Positions 1-10,493 are shown, numbered from the stretch's first letter. The stretch is 64,000 nucleotides of DNA from Myxococcales bacterium (GCA_020633465.1 JACKDN010000018.1:62001-126000), one strand, 5' to 3'. Made by a program: numbers and translations. Notes: a model not told the origin generated them from the letters alone.

Positions 1-241
1 GGCCCTCGGCGTGACCGACGCCGAGGTCATCCTGCGCGACACCCAGGACGCCGCCGCCATCCCCGCGCGGCTGCCCTTCGCCACCATCACCGCGCTCGAG
101 GTGGTCAACGAGGGCGCGCAGCTCTCGTTCGGCTTCGCCGACGGGCGGCAGATCCACCTGGATCTGCGGGGTCTGCGCCAGCGCTCGGTCGTCTCGGCCG
201 CGGCGGTGCTGGACGCCATCACGCGGCGGCTCGAGGGCTGA
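1..241 (+). CDS. 3' end of a CDS of unknown function (5' end outside the window)
   Basis: The frame is open from the first bases of the window to a TGA at 239-241, so this is probably the C-terminal part of a longer protein; a GTG at 11 could be an internal start. The roughly 79 visible residues alternate short hydrophobic strands with acidic and basic residues and end in a helix rich in Ala, Arg and Leu. There is no signal peptide, membrane segment or recognisable catalytic motif. I do not recognise the family. The next gene begins about 90 bases downstream behind its own promoter, so this is the end of a separate transcription unit. Confidence 0.5.
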   Translation, partial: ALGVTDAEVILRDTQDAAAIPARLPFATITALEVVNEGAQLSFGFADGRQIHLDLRGLRQRSVVSAAAVLDAITRRLEG

Positions 242-274
242 TCCCGACCTGACGGCGGCTCGGCGGCGGCGACG

Positions 275-303
275 TTGCCCCTCGCCGGTGGTCCGTGTAG
301 TGT
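275..303 (+). promoter_or_regulatory. putative sigma-70-type promoter
   Basis: TTGCCC (275-280) and TAGTGT (298-303) are separated by exactly 17 bases, matching four and three positions of the consensus -35 and -10 hexamers. The pair lies in the intergenic gap, and the predicted transcription start near 310 is about 20 bases upstream of the ATG at 331. The assignment is by eye only. Confidence 0.4.
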
Positions 304-330
304 CCAGCGGATTGTCGACGGGAGGGCCAG

Positions 331-642
331 ATGGTGCGCGCCGCGCGGCTCGGAGCCATTGTGTTGCTGGGGTGGGGCTGCGGAGGCGGCGGCGCGCCGC
401 CCCCGGCGAAGCCCGCCGGCCCGCCCGCCGAGGCCGAGGCGCCGGCGGACCCCATGCCGGATCCGGACACCGCCAACCCCTGCGCCGTGACGGCGATCGA
501 TCCGACGCTGAACCCGTGCCTGGGCCCGGCGGCCGAGGCCGCGGCGGTCGAGGCCGAGGCCGCCGCCGCGCCGACGGGCGACGCCGGCGCGACCCCGGCG
601 GGCGACGCCGGCGCGGCCCCGCCGGCCGCCGACACTCCCTGA
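331..642 (+). CDS. small Ala/Pro/Gly-rich putative lipoprotein
   Basis: This 103-residue ORF starts at an ATG preceded by a GGGAGG-type ribosome site. The N-terminus has two Arg, then a short hydrophobic stretch ending in Cys17 followed by a Gly run. That resembles a lipoprotein signal, although the residues before the Cys (Gly-Trp-Gly) are a poor lipobox. The rest is low-complexity Ala/Pro/Glu with two further Cys and a duplicated GDAGA-type motif near the C-terminus. The start of the large TPR gene follows 25 bases later, so the two may be co-transcribed. No family is recognised. The low complexity in a GC-rich genome leaves some chance that it is not a real gene. Confidence 0.45.
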   Translation: MVRAARLGAIVLLGWGCGGGGAPPPAKPAGPPAEAEAPADPMPDPDTANPCAVTAIDPTLNPCLGPAAEAAAVEAEAAAAPTGDAGATPAGDAGAAPPAADTP

Positions 643-667
643 CGTAGACGCGAGCGAGGCAGCACGG

Positions 668-3600
668 ATGGGGGCGGTGGAGCGCGGGCGACGGACCGGC
701 TTCTCCCTGCGGTTGGAGCAGGGGCTGGGGCGCCTCGTGCTCGCCGAGCGCCGCATCGCCGATCTGTTCACCGTCGAGGGCCTGCAGCTGGGCCTGAGCG
801 AGCTGCCCAGCCGCCTCGACATGAGCGGCGGCGTCGAGCGCTTCCGCCACCAGCGCAGCCGCCTCGAGCGCCTGGTGATCACCGCCGAGGATCACGACCT
901 GGGCCGCGCCCTGCGCACGGCCACGCGCCACACCCAGCTGACCGACCTCGAGGTGCGCGCGCTCGACGGCGACCTCGTCGTGCTCGGCGCCTTGGCCGAG
1001 GAGCCCGCGCCGCCCTTCATCGCACGCGCCCGCCTCGAGCCCGCGGGGGTCGGCGACGAGCGCGCGCTGCTGGTCAGCGTCTACGAGGTGCGCGTCTTCG
1101 GGCCCTCGCGCTGGGTGGCGCCCCAGGTGGCCGAGGCCCTCTTGCGGGGCCTGGGCTTGGGCGACGCGCTCACCGGGCCCACCACGGCGGTGATCGATCC
1201 CGTCGGCACGCTGCTCTTCGAGGTGTGCGCCGAGCTCGGCTGGAAGCTGCCCGACCGGGCCGAGGTGCGCCTGGCCGACGTGCGCAGCCAGGCCGGCCGC
1301 ATCCGCCTCGAGGCCGAGCGCCCCCAGCCCGGCCGCGTGGGCCCGCGGACCGTCGGCGCGGCCGCCGAGGGCACCACGCGGGCCCGCCGCTTCCTGGCCG
1401 ACTACGAAGCGAAGGCGCTGTACCAGTCCATCGAGGAGCTCGTCGCCGAAGGCCGCCTCGAGCGCGCCATCGCCGCCTACGAGCGCCAGCTCGAGGTGCA
1501 CCCCGAGCACCCCTTCCTGGTCACCCGTCTGCTGCAGCTGCTGGTGGGCCGCCCGGAGACGTTGGGTGACGCGCTGGCCCTGGCGCGCGCGCGCCTGGCC
1601 CGCTACCCGGACGATCCCGACGCCCGCTGCGCCCTGGGGGTCGTGCAGTGGCGGCGCGGCGAGCTCGAGGCCGCCGCCGAGACCTGGCGGCGCCTGGCCG
1701 AGCTGGCCGAGAGCCGCGGCGACGCGGTCGAGGCGGCGCAGGCCCGCTGCGCGGTGGCCGGGGCGCTGCAGATCCGCGATCCCCAGGCCGCCATCTCGGC
1801 CCTCGAGGCCGCCCTGGCGCTGCGGCGGCGTCTGCCCGGCGCCCTGCGCGCGCTGGCCGATCTGCGGGCCCGGGTGGGGGACTGGGCCGCCTCGCTGCGC
1901 ACCCGCGAGCGGCTGCTGGCCGGCGAGCCCGATCCCGAGGCGCGCCGCGCGCTGCTGCACCAGCTCGGCCGCTGCGCGCTGGACGAGGCCGACGACGTCG
2001 AGGCGGCCGTCGGGTACTTCGAGCGCGCCCTCGAGATCGCCCCCGACGACGTCGAGGCCCTGCGCGGGCTGGCCGGCGCGCAGGAGAAGCTGGGCCGCCT
2101 GCTGCCCGCCGTTCGCACCCTCGATCGCGCCGCCCGCCTGCTGCAGGCGCGCGGCGACGCGGCCGGCGCGGCCGACGTGATGGTGCACCTCGGCGATCTG
2201 TGGCGACGCGAGCCCGACGGCGGGGCGACGGCGGCCCTGCGCTACCGTCAGGCGCTGCTGCTGGCCCCGCAGCACGCCGGCGCGCTGCTCGGCCTCGCCG
2301 AGACCGCCGCGGCCGGGGACGACGCGCCGCGCGCCCGCGAGCATTACGAGGAGCTGCTGCGGCGCACGGCCGAGGCGGACATCCCGGGCATCGACCGCGC
2401 CGCCGTGCACCTGCGCCTCGGCCACCTGCTGGCCGGCCCGCTGGGGGACGGCCAGCTCGCGGTGTCGCACTTCCAGAAGGCCCTCGCCGGCCAGCCGGCC
2501 CAGGTGACCGAGGCCATCGAAGCCCTCGAGCGGCTGCACGCGGACGCCGGCCGCTGGGACGACGTCGCGCGGGTGCTCGAGATGGCCGTCGAGCACGCCC
2601 GCGGACCGGCCGCCCAGGCGGCGGGGCTGCTGCGCCTGGCGGCCGTCGTGCGGGGCCGGCACGGCGATCCCGACCGCGCCACCCGCCTGCTGGAGCGCGC
2701 CGCCGATCTGGCCCCCGACGGGCTGGCCCCGCTCGAGGCGCTGGCCGAGGTGCACCGCGCGCAGCAGCGGTGGGCCGAGCTGGCCGAGGTGCTCGAGCGC
2801 CTGACCGCCCGCGTCGCGGCCCCCGGCCGCCTGGCCGATCTCTACGCCGAGCGCGGCGACCTGCTGCGCCAGCGGCTGAACCTGACCGACGAGGCCGTGC
2901 AGGCCTACACCCTGGCGCTCGGCTGCGTGCCCACCCACCGCCGCGCCCTGGAGGGCCTGGCCGACCTCTATCGCGAGCGCGAGCGCTTCGGCGAGCTGGC
3001 CGCGCTGCTCGAGCGGCTGGGCGGCGTCGTCCCGGCGCCCGACGAGGCCGCGCTGGTGTGGCTCGAGCTCGGGCGCCTGCAGGCCTCGGTCCTGGGCCGC
3101 CCGCAGGGCGCGATCACCAGCCTCGAGCGCGCCCTCGAGGGGCTGCCCGACGACACGGAGGCCCTGCGCCGCCTGGGCGATCTGCGCTTCGACGCCGGCG
3201 AGCACGAGCGCGCGCTGGCCGCCTACGCCCACCTCTTCGACCTGTACGAGGAGCGGGGCTACGACGAGCCGGCGCCCGCCTTCCTGCAGCGCCTCGCCGA
3301 GACCTACGACGCGCTGCACCGCCCGGACGACGCCCTCGACGTGCTGCGGCGCGCCCTGGAAGAGGCGCCCGACGACGTCGCCGTCTACGAGCAGGCGCAG
3401 GACGTGCTGCTGCGCCGGGGCGACGTCGAGGGCATCGTCGCGTTCTTCGACGAGGGCCTCGCGCGGGCCACCCGGCCGAGCGTGCGCCGGTTCCTCGCGC
3501 GCCGCGCCGGACGCCTGCTGTGGCGCGAGCTGCGGCGGCCCAAGGACGCGGCCGAGCGCCTCGACCTGGCGCTGCGCCTGGATCCCGAGGATCCGGACGT

Positions 3601-4319
3601 CCGCCGCGTCCGCCTCGAGGTCGCGACCGCCCTGGCCGACTGGCCGCGGGTCGCGTCGTTGCTGCGCGCCCAGCTCGAGCGCGCGGACGCCGCCGAGCGG
3701 CCGGCGCTGCTGACCAGCCTGGCGAAGCTGGCCTACAACGAGCTCGATCGGCCCGAGGAGGGCACCCGGCTGGCCCTGGCCGCGCTGGACGAGTCGCCCG
3801 GCTACGTGCCGGCGCTCGCGCTGCTGGGCGAGCACGCCTTCGCGGCCGGCGACTGGCCCCGCGCGCACCGCGCCTACGCCGCGCTGGTGGACGAAGAGGC
3901 CGCGCGCAGCCGTCCGGACGATCGGCTGCGGCTCGGCCTCTGCGCCCTGCACGTGGGCCGCCCGGCGGACGCCCGCGCGACGCTCGAGGCGCTGGTGGAC
4001 GACGGCCACGCGTCGCCGGCGGCCCTGGAGGGTTGGGCGCGGGCGCTGCTCGAGCTGGGCGACGCCGAGGGCCTCGACGCGCTGCTGCAGCGTCACCCCG
4101 ACGCCCTCGGCGCCGCGGACGATCTCGAGGCGCTGCGCGCGGCGAGCCGGCTGTGGGTGCGCACGCCGGCGACGCGGGCGCGGGGCCTCGCCGGGTGGTC
4201 TCGGGTGCTGGAGCGGGTGCCCGACGATCCCGAGGCGGTGGCGGCCCTGGGTCTGGACGAGGCGCCGCCCGTGGTGGCGCCGCCGCCGGACGCAGGGTCG
4301 GACGAGGCGGCGCGACGCC
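668..4319 (+). CDS. giant TPR-repeat protein, N-terminal segment (frame 1 of an interrupted gene)
   Basis: From the ATG at 668 about 1,217 residues read as convincing coding sequence. An N-terminal region of about 240 residues has no family I can name. It is followed by long arrays of 34-residue tetratricopeptide-type helical pairs, with recurring Ala-Leu-Ala, Gly-Asp and Pro-Asp-Asp turns. There is no signal peptide, so it is probably a cytoplasmic scaffold for protein-protein contacts. Near 4,300-4,320 the product of this frame turns into Arg/Gly-rich nonsense, while the +1 frame becomes TPR-like. The gene therefore appears to continue at 4320 and again near 6481, for a total of about 2,260 residues. 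The open frame itself formally runs on to 5599. The break may be an assembly or sequencing error in a GC-rich stretch, or a real mutation. Confidence 0.7.
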
Positions 4320-6410
4320 GCGCGGGCGCCAGAGGCCGCGCCTGCCGCCGCGGACGCGTCGCCCCGGACGGCGAGCGCGGGACGAGCGCCGACGCCGGCG
4401 GCCGGCGCGCCGCGCGAGCGGGTGGACGCAGAGACCCCCGCGGCGGCCGCGGTGGAGAGCGACGAGGCGGCGGCGCGGGCGCTGGAGGATCCGGCCGCGC
4501 GGGCCGAGGCCCTGCTGCGGGTGGCCGAGGCGCGGCGGGATCGCTTGCACGATCCGGACGGCGCGGTGCCCTTGTTCGAGCAGGTGCTGGACGACGCCGC
4601 CCCCGAGTCCGACGCTTGGACCGAGGCGCTCGAGGCGCTCGAGGATCTCCACGCCGTGCGCGGCGCCTGGGACGCGCTGCTGGCGCTCTACGATCGTCGC
4701 CTGGCGGCCGGCGTGGGCCCGCCCGGCGAGGTCGAGCTGCTGAAGGCGTCGATCCTGCGCGCCGCCGGACGCCTCGACGAGGCCATCGACGCGGCGCAGA
4801 CCGCGCAGCCGGCGGGCGAGCGCGCGCTCGATCTGCTGGTCGACCTGCTGGTGGACGCCGAGCGGGCCACCGAGGCGGCCGACCACCTGCTGGCCACGCT
4901 CGGGGGGCTGTCGGCCGAGGACGCCGCGCACCGCCGCTGGCGCGCCGCCGACCTGCTGCTGGACGCGGACGCCGATCGCGCGCTCGAGCTGATGGCGGCG
5001 GCGCACGCCGATCTCAAGGATCCCACGCTGGCGTCGGAGTGGCTCGAGGCGGCCCGTCAGGTCGGGGACGCGCGCGCGCTGGTGAGCGCCCTGCGCGCCC
5101 AGCTGGACTACCTGGGCGCCAGCTCGGCCGACGCGGTGAGGCGGTCGAGCATCCTGCTCGAGGCCGCCGACCTGGCGTCCGGCGCGCTGGACGCCCCCGA
5201 GCAGGCGCGCACGCTGCTGGAGCAGTCGCTGCGCGCGTGGCCCGACAACGTGGACGCGATGGGGCGCCTGCGGCGCCTGCTGGAGGCCGAGGGGGACGAC
5301 GCCGCGTTGGCCGAGGTGCTGGCGCGCCAGATCGGCGCGTCGTTGCCGGGCGCGCACCGCGGGGACGTGGCGTTGAAGCTGGCGCGGCTGCACTTCGAGG
5401 CGCTGGGCGATGCCGCCGAGGCGCTGCCCTTCGCCGAGATGGCGCGGACGGATCTGGCGACGAGCGGACGGCGGGACGAGGCCGAGGGGCTGCTGGCCGC
5501 GGTGCGCGCGGCGCTCGCGCCGGCGGTCGAGGCGTCGTCCGGCGACTGGGCGCCCGATCCCCACGAGGACGACGACGACGAGGACGACGCGGCCGGTGAC
5601 GACGCGCCCGCGGGGGCGGACGACGCCGCCGAGCCGGGCCGGGGCGCCGAGCGGACCGAGGCCGTGCAGGCGGCGGAGCCGACCGAGACCGCGAAGCCGA
5701 CCGCGACCGCGGAGCCGGCGGAGCCGACCGAGGCCGCGGGGCCGACCGAGACTGCGCAGGCCGGGGCGATCGAGGCCGCGGCGACCGAGGCCGCGGCGGC
5801 CGCGGGCCCCGCGCCGAGCGAAGCCCATCCGGAGGCGGAGGCTGCCGCGCCCACCTTCGTGGACGCGCCCGAGGCTGCCGAGCCGGCCGCGCCCGACGGG
5901 GCGCCGGCGGCCGAGTCCGAGCAGCCCATCGAAGCCTCGGCGCCGACCGACCCCGCCGAGCCGACCGAGGCCTCGGTCTCGGCCGACCCCGCCGAACCGA
6001 CCGAGGCCGCGGAGCCTCCCGAGGCCGCCGAGCCGGCCGAGATCGAGCCGGCGTCCGACCGCGACGAGCGCATCGAGGTCCAGACCGGGCCCGCCGGCGA
6101 CCTGGCCGACGATCCCGCGATGCCCGACACGGATCCGCCCGCCGGGGGCGAGCCGGTGTGGCCCGCGACCGTCTCGGCGCCGCTGCCCGCGCTGCCCGCC
6201 GTCGAGAAGCGGCAGACGACGCCCGGGCGCCCGCAGCCCCCGCCGGTGGTGCCCTTCGACGATCACGAGACCAGCTGGGCCGACGTCGCCGCCGAGCTGC
6301 AGGCCGAGCTCGACGCGCTCGAGGCCGAGGTGCCGACCGCGCCGGGCGGCCGCAGCCGCGTCCCACCCGCGCCGGTCGAGCTGCCAGCGCCGACGCCGCC
6401 CCCGCGACGC
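4320..6410 (+). CDS. giant TPR-repeat protein, middle segment (second frame)
   Basis: This segment continues the upstream TPR protein in the +1 frame. After an Ala/Pro-rich linker it gives about 370 residues of helical TPR-like repeats (roughly 4,420-5,520). A highly acidic Asp run follows near 5,565-5,600. Then come about 200 residues of Glu/Pro/Thr/Ala low complexity with repeated PAEPTEA-type units, which look like an extended linker. The first ATG in this frame is at 4422, but no ribosome site precedes it and the repeats continue those upstream, so I read this as a continuation rather than a separate gene. Around 6,400 the sequence loses coding character in this frame. A short stretch at 6,422-6,480 looks coding in another frame, ahead of the third segment. 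Confidence 0.55.
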
Positions 6411-6480
6411 GGCGCCCAGCGCAGCGCCCTGCGGAGGCGTCGCCCGCGCACGACAGCGAGGGCTTCGGCAGCAGACGCCG

Positions 6481-7470
6481 ACCTCGCCGGGCGCCGGCGC
6501 CACGCCGCCGCCGCGCCGCCGCCGCCCCCACGCGCCGTCGCCGCTGTCCGTGGACGAGCGCCTCGTCGCCGCCGAGCGGCTGCTGGTCGACGCCGACACG
6601 CGCCCCCAGGCGGCCGCCGCCTTCGAGGCCGTGCTGGCCGACGATCCGACGCGCACCGCGGCCTTCGAGGGGCTGGTGCGGGTGTGGTCGCTCGAGCGCG
6701 ACGGCGCCCGCCTGTGCGACGTGCTCGATCGGCAGGCGCAGGTGACCCCGGCGGGCGCCGCGCGCGCCGAGCTGCGCCTGCGCATCGCGCGCGTCGCGTA
6801 CGCCTGGCTGGCCGATCCGGACGGCGCCGCGGCGGCCTACGAGGCGGCGCTGGCCGAGCCCGAAGGCGGCCTCGAGACCGCCGCCACGGCGCTCCGCGCG
6901 CTGACCGAGCTGCGCACGCGTCCGGTCGACCTCGACCGCATGCGCGGCCTGCTGGACGCTCGGCTGAAGACGCCCCGCAACGCCGACGAGCGCGCCGGGC
7001 TGCTGGCCCTGCGCGGCGAGCTCTGGCGCGCCCGCCTGGGGCACGTCGAGAACGCCCGCCACGACTTCGAGGCCGCGCTGGCCCTCGCGCCCAGCGAGGC
7101 GCGCGCCCACTTCGGGCTGGGCGCCGTCGCCGCCGATCGGGGCGACGTCGAGGCCGCCGTCGATCACTTCCACGCCGCCCTCGAGGGCACGCCGCGGCTG
7201 ACCGACGACGAGGCCGCCCGGGCCTTCGACGGCCTGCGCCGCGGCCTCGACAAGCTGGGGCGGGCCGACGAGCTGCCCGCCCTCTGCGGACTGGTGCTCG
7301 ACGCGCACCCCGCCTGCCGGCCGGTGCTCGAGGCGCTCGACGCGCTGCTCGCGCGGTCGGGCCGCTGGGACGCGCTGCTGGCCCGCTATCGCCGGGCCTG
7401 CGCCGCCGACGACGATCCGACGCTCGCGGCCCGCCTCGACGCGGTCGCGCGCCGGGCCGAACGCGGTTGA
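6481..7470 (+). CDS. giant TPR-repeat protein, C-terminal segment (third frame)
   Basis: This frame carries about 330 residues of clean TPR-like helices up to a TGA at 7468-7470. They begin after a Pro-rich linker with the helix around SVDERLVAAERL. Repeat units near 7,060-7,200 (alternating small and large residues with Pro at the turn) are canonical. The segment has no plausible start codon with a ribosome site, and its repeats match those in the two upstream segments, so it is taken as the C-terminus of the gene that starts at 668. An independent small TPR gene starting at an internal codon cannot be excluded. Confidence 0.55.
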   Translation, partial: TSPGAGATPPPRRRRPHAPSPLSVDERLVAAERLLVDADTRPQAAAAFEAVLADDPTRTAAFEGLVRVWSLERDGARLCDVLDRQAQVTPAGAARAELRLRIARVAYAWLADPDGAAAAYEAALAEPEGGLETAATALRALTELRTRPVDLDRMRGLLDARLKTPRNADERAGLLALRGELWRARLGHVENARHDFEAALALAPSEARAHFGLGAVAADRGDVEAAVDHFHAALEGTPRLTDDEAARAFDGLRRGLDKLGRADELPALCGLVLDAHPACRPVLEALDALLARSGRWDALLARYRRACAADDDPTLAARLDAVARRAERG

Positions 7471-7543
7471 AGCGGCCTGCGGGCCGTGTTAAGCCACCCC
7501 GAAGGCCCGCGATGGGTCGACGATCCGCGCCAATGGAGGAAGC

Positions 7544-8425
7544 ATGTCCGCACTTCGCCTCGTGGTGGTGGCGACGCTCGCCCTGACCTTCGCCGCCTGT
7601 GGCGGACGGCAGAGCACGTTGACCGAGGACACCGGGCCGGCCGAGAAGACCGGCGACGCCACGCCGCTCGTCGAGCAGGGTGACACCCTCTGGAACGAGC
7701 GCGGCGACCAGGCCAAGGCCGAGGCCGCCGTCAAGGCCTGGGAAGAGGCTGCGCGGGTCGATCCCACCCGCGCCGACATCCAGCTGAAGCTGGCCTACGG
7801 CTACTACTTCCTCGCCAACGCCCACTATCGGTGGATGGACGATCCGGACGACGCCCAGCTGGCGGCGTTCGAGAAGGGCGTCGTGGCGGCCGAGCGCGCC
7901 ATCAAGCTGAGCACCCCGGCCTTCGCCCAGAAGATCAAGAACGGCGAGTCGTGGCAGGCGGCGGTCAAGACCGTCGGCCCCGACGGCATCCCCGGCCTGT
8001 ACTGGTACGCCACCAACCTGGGCAAGTGGGCGCTGCTCGACGGCTTCACGACCATCCTGTCGCACAAGGACGACGTGGCGGCGACCATGGAGCACGTCCT
8101 GTCGCTCGACGAGTCGTTCTTCTACGCCGCGCCCCACCGCTACTTCGGCGTCTACCGCACCAAGATCCCGTTCCCGGGCGGCGACCTGCCCGCCTCGAAG
8201 CAGCACTTCGAGAAGGCCATCGCCCTGTCCCCGAAGTACCTCGACACCAAGGTGCTGTACGCCGAGTCCTACGCCACGAAGGCCCAGGACGAGGAGCTCT
8301 TCAAGCGGCTGCTCGGCGAGGTGGTCGCGGCCCCCGACGACATCATCCCGGAGCTCGTCCCCGAGAACCGGAACGCCAAGCGCGTGGCGCAGCAGCTGCT
8401 CGACGACATCGAAGAGTATTTCTGA
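7544..8425 (+). CDS. tatT: TRAP transporter-associated lipoprotein, TatT family
   Basis: This 293-residue protein has a lipoprotein signal with the lipobox at residues 16-19 (FAAC), so it should be lipidated at Cys19. A GGAGGA ribosome site sits just before the ATG. The body is a set of TPR-like helices, with conserved aromatic patches around the GLYWYATNLGKW region and the SPKYLDTKVLYAE region near the C-terminus. These are typical of the TatT component found beside some TRAP transporters; family members form a periplasmic, TPR-based ring that contacts the substrate-binding protein. The position immediately upstream of dctP, dctQ and dctM supports the call. A GC-rich palindrome lies between this gene and dctP. 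Confidence 0.85.
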   Translation: MSALRLVVVATLALTFAACGGRQSTLTEDTGPAEKTGDATPLVEQGDTLWNERGDQAKAEAAVKAWEEAARVDPTRADIQLKLAYGYYFLANAHYRWMDDPDDAQLAAFEKGVVAAERAIKLSTPAFAQKIKNGESWQAAVKTVGPDGIPGLYWYATNLGKWALLDGFTTILSHKDDVAATMEHVLSLDESFFYAAPHRYFGVYRTKIPFPGGDLPASKQHFEKAIALSPKYLDTKVLYAESYATKAQDEELFKRLLGEVVAAPDDIIPELVPENRNAKRVAQQLLDDIEEYF

Positions 8426-8436
8426 GTGCGCGCCGG

Positions 8437-8456
8437 GCCGGCCCCGCGGGGCCGGC
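8437..8456. other. perfect 20-bp GC palindrome between tatT and dctP
   Basis: Ten bases are followed directly by their reverse complement, 12 bases after the tatT stop codon and about 70 bases before dctP. In RNA this would form a strong hairpin without a T-tract. It could be an attenuator or an mRNA end that sets different levels of TatT and DctP. The role is inferred. Confidence 0.35.
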
Positions 8457-8526
8457 GTCGCCCGGTGAAGAGCGCCGGTGAGCCGGCGTCGGACCGCCCC
8501 GGACCCCCAAGCCAGAGGACCTTCCC

Positions 8527-9540
8527 ATGCGTCGCACGATCGTTCGCGCCCTCCTGCTCACCGGCCTGTTCGGCTTCGTCGCCCCGAGCGTGGGCGCCGC
8601 CGCCGACGGCGAGATCAACCTCAAGCTGGCCACCGTCGCCCCCGCCCGGACGCCCTGGGCCGATCTGCTGAAGCGCTATCGCAAGGCGGTCCAGAAGGGC
8701 ACCGACGGCAAGGTCAAGGTGCGGGTGTATCTCAACGGCATCAAGGGCGACGAGCAGAGCAGCGTGCGCCAGGTCTACAAGGGCACCCTGCAGGGGGCCG
8801 GCGTGTCGACCGGCGCGATGGCGACGCTGGTGCCCGAGCTCTCGGTGCTCGAGCTGCCCTATCTGTTCGACAGCTACGACGAGGCCGATCGCATCCTCGA
8901 CGGCCCCGCGCGCCCGCTGATCGAGAAGCTGCTCGAGGCCAAGGGCTTCAAGCTGCTGATGTTCTCCGAGAACGGCTACCGCTCGTTCGGCACCAAGAAG
9001 GGCTTCATCAAGACGCCCGCCGATCTGAAGGCGGTCAAGATGCGGTCGCAGGAGAACCAGGTGCACGTCGAGACCTACCGGGCGCTCGGGGCCAGCCCGG
9101 TCACGATCTCGGTGGGTGAGGTGGCCAGCTCGCTGCAGACGGGCGTGGTGGACGGCTTCGACAACACGCCGCTGTTCACGCAGGCCGCCGGCTGGAACCA
9201 GCAGGTCGAGTACTACTCGGTGTCGCGCCACATCTACCAGCCCGCGCTCATCGTGGTGAACAAGGCCTGGTTCGACGGGCTGGATCCCGAGGTGCAGAAG
9301 GCGATCGTCGAGCCGGCGCTGGGGCTCGAGAAGAAGGGGCGGAAGGCGGTGCGGGCGCTCGAGCCGCTGCTGCTGAAGAACCTGGAGAAGGGCGGCACGA
9401 AGGTCTACGAGCTGACCGAGGCCGAGCGCGACGCCTTCCGCAAGGCCACCCGCCCGGTGTGGGACACCTTCCGGTCCAGCACGACGGACGCCGGGCGCGA
9501 GCTGCTCGACGTCATCTTGAAGGCCAAGGGCTCGAAGTGA
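8527..9540 (+). CDS. dctP: TRAP transporter substrate-binding protein DctP
   Basis: This 337-residue protein has a Sec signal peptide (residues 1-25, ending near VGAAA) and belongs to the DctP family of periplasmic solute receptors. It would capture a carboxylate-type ligand and pass it to the DctQM membrane pair. Visible family features are the N-terminal strand with KLATVAP, the segment KMRSQEN containing the Arg that normally binds the ligand carboxylate, and the following PVTISVGEVASSLQTGVVDG block with the usual Asn shortly after. The ligand cannot be told from the sequence. The stop overlaps the GTG start of the next gene by four bases. Confidence 0.92.
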   Translation: MRRTIVRALLLTGLFGFVAPSVGAAADGEINLKLATVAPARTPWADLLKRYRKAVQKGTDGKVKVRVYLNGIKGDEQSSVRQVYKGTLQGAGVSTGAMATLVPELSVLELPYLFDSYDEADRILDGPARPLIEKLLEAKGFKLLMFSENGYRSFGTKKGFIKTPADLKAVKMRSQENQVHVETYRALGASPVTISVGEVASSLQTGVVDGFDNTPLFTQAAGWNQQVEYYSVSRHIYQPALIVVNKAWFDGLDPEVQKAIVEPALGLEKKGRKAVRALEPLLLKNLEKGGTKVYELTEAERDAFRKATRPVWDTFRSSTTDAGRELLDVILKAKGSK

Positions 9541-10493
9541 CCGACGACGCGCCGCCGCCATCGCGACGGGGCGTCGCCGGACTGGTCGGCGCGCTGGACG
9601 CCGGCGTCTATCGGGTCGAAGGCGCGCTGGTGACCATCATCTCGCTGGTGATGACCTTCACCGTCTTCCTCGACATCGTCTTCCGCGCCTTCGCCACCGG
9701 CGAGAGCCAGCTGGCGGCCAAGCTGGTCACGGTGCTGGGCTGGTTCGGCGCGTCCGAGCCGCAGTCGATGTACCCGACGCTGCGGGACGTCGTGACGCCC
9801 GCCGTGCTGGTCGTGACGACGTTCTTCACCGGCTGGGCCGTCTTCGTCGCCACCCGGCGGCGGCAGCGGCGCCCGCGGCCCGTGGCTCACGGGGTGGCGG
9901 CGGGCGCGCTGGCCGTCGGCGGCGCGTGGGCCTTCACCCGCTTCGTGGTGCAGGTGCCCAGCAAGTGGGTGTGCGCCTCGCTGCTGCTGGCCGGCTGCGT
10001 GGCCTACCTGGTGGTCAGCGCGCGCCGCAAGGCCTGGCTGGGCGTGGCGATCGCCGGCGTCGTCGGCGGCGTCGGCGCGTGGTTCTGCCAGTACCTGCCG
10101 CCGCAGTACATCTGGAGCCAGGAGCTGTCGCTCATCCTGCTGGCCTGGCTGGCCTTCCTCGGGGCCAGCATGGCCACGCGCGCCGGCAAGCACATCCAGG
10201 TGGACGCGCTGGGACGGGTCATCCCCAAGGCGCTGCAGCCGTGGACGCGCGCGTTGGGCCTGATGGCCACGATGCTCTTCTGCGCGTACATCACCTATCT
10301 GTCCTACGAGCACGTGTTCGGGCCGCGCGGCGACTACGGCAGCGGTGAGATCCGGCCCGCGACGCGCATTCCGGCGTGGACCATCATCATGGCCGCCCTG
10401 GTGTCCTTCGGTCTGATGACGCTGCGTTTCCTGGGGCTGACCCTCGACGCGCTGATCCATCCGCGCGCGCCGGAGCGGGAGCTCTCGCATTGA
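9537..10493 (+). CDS. dctQ: TRAP transporter small permease DctQ, enlarged form
   Basis: The GTG start at 9537 overlaps the dctP stop (GTGA), giving 318 residues; an ATG at 9459 in the same frame lies inside dctP and is not used here. The DctQ signature is clear near residues 187-215 (ELSLILLAWLAFLGAS, then an Arg, GKHIQVD). I count about eight hydrophobic segments, whereas the family usually has four in about 160-200 residues. The extra four, roughly residues 83-180, lie between the first helix and the conserved second helix. The protein should sit in the inner membrane and pair with DctM, whose TTG start overlaps its stop. Confidence 0.85.
   Translation: MTDDAPPPSRRGVAGLVGALDAGVYRVEGALVTIISLVMTFTVFLDIVFRAFATGESQLAAKLVTVLGWFGASEPQSMYPTLRDVVTPAVLVVTTFFTGWAVFVATRRRQRRPRPVAHGVAAGALAVGGAWAFTRFVVQVPSKWVCASLLLAGCVAYLVVSARRKAWLGVAIAGVVGGVGAWFCQYLPPQYIWSQELSLILLAWLAFLGASMATRAGKHIQVDALGRVIPKALQPWTRALGLMATMLFCAYITYLSYEHVFGPRGDYGSGEIRPATRIPAWTIIMAALVSFGLMTLRFLGLTLDALIHPRAPERELSH

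Noticed and set aside
3114..6785. Long minus-strand frame opposite the TPR gene
   Set aside because: Arg/Gly/Pro-rich shadow. It stays open across the frame breaks only because GC-rich DNA has few stops.
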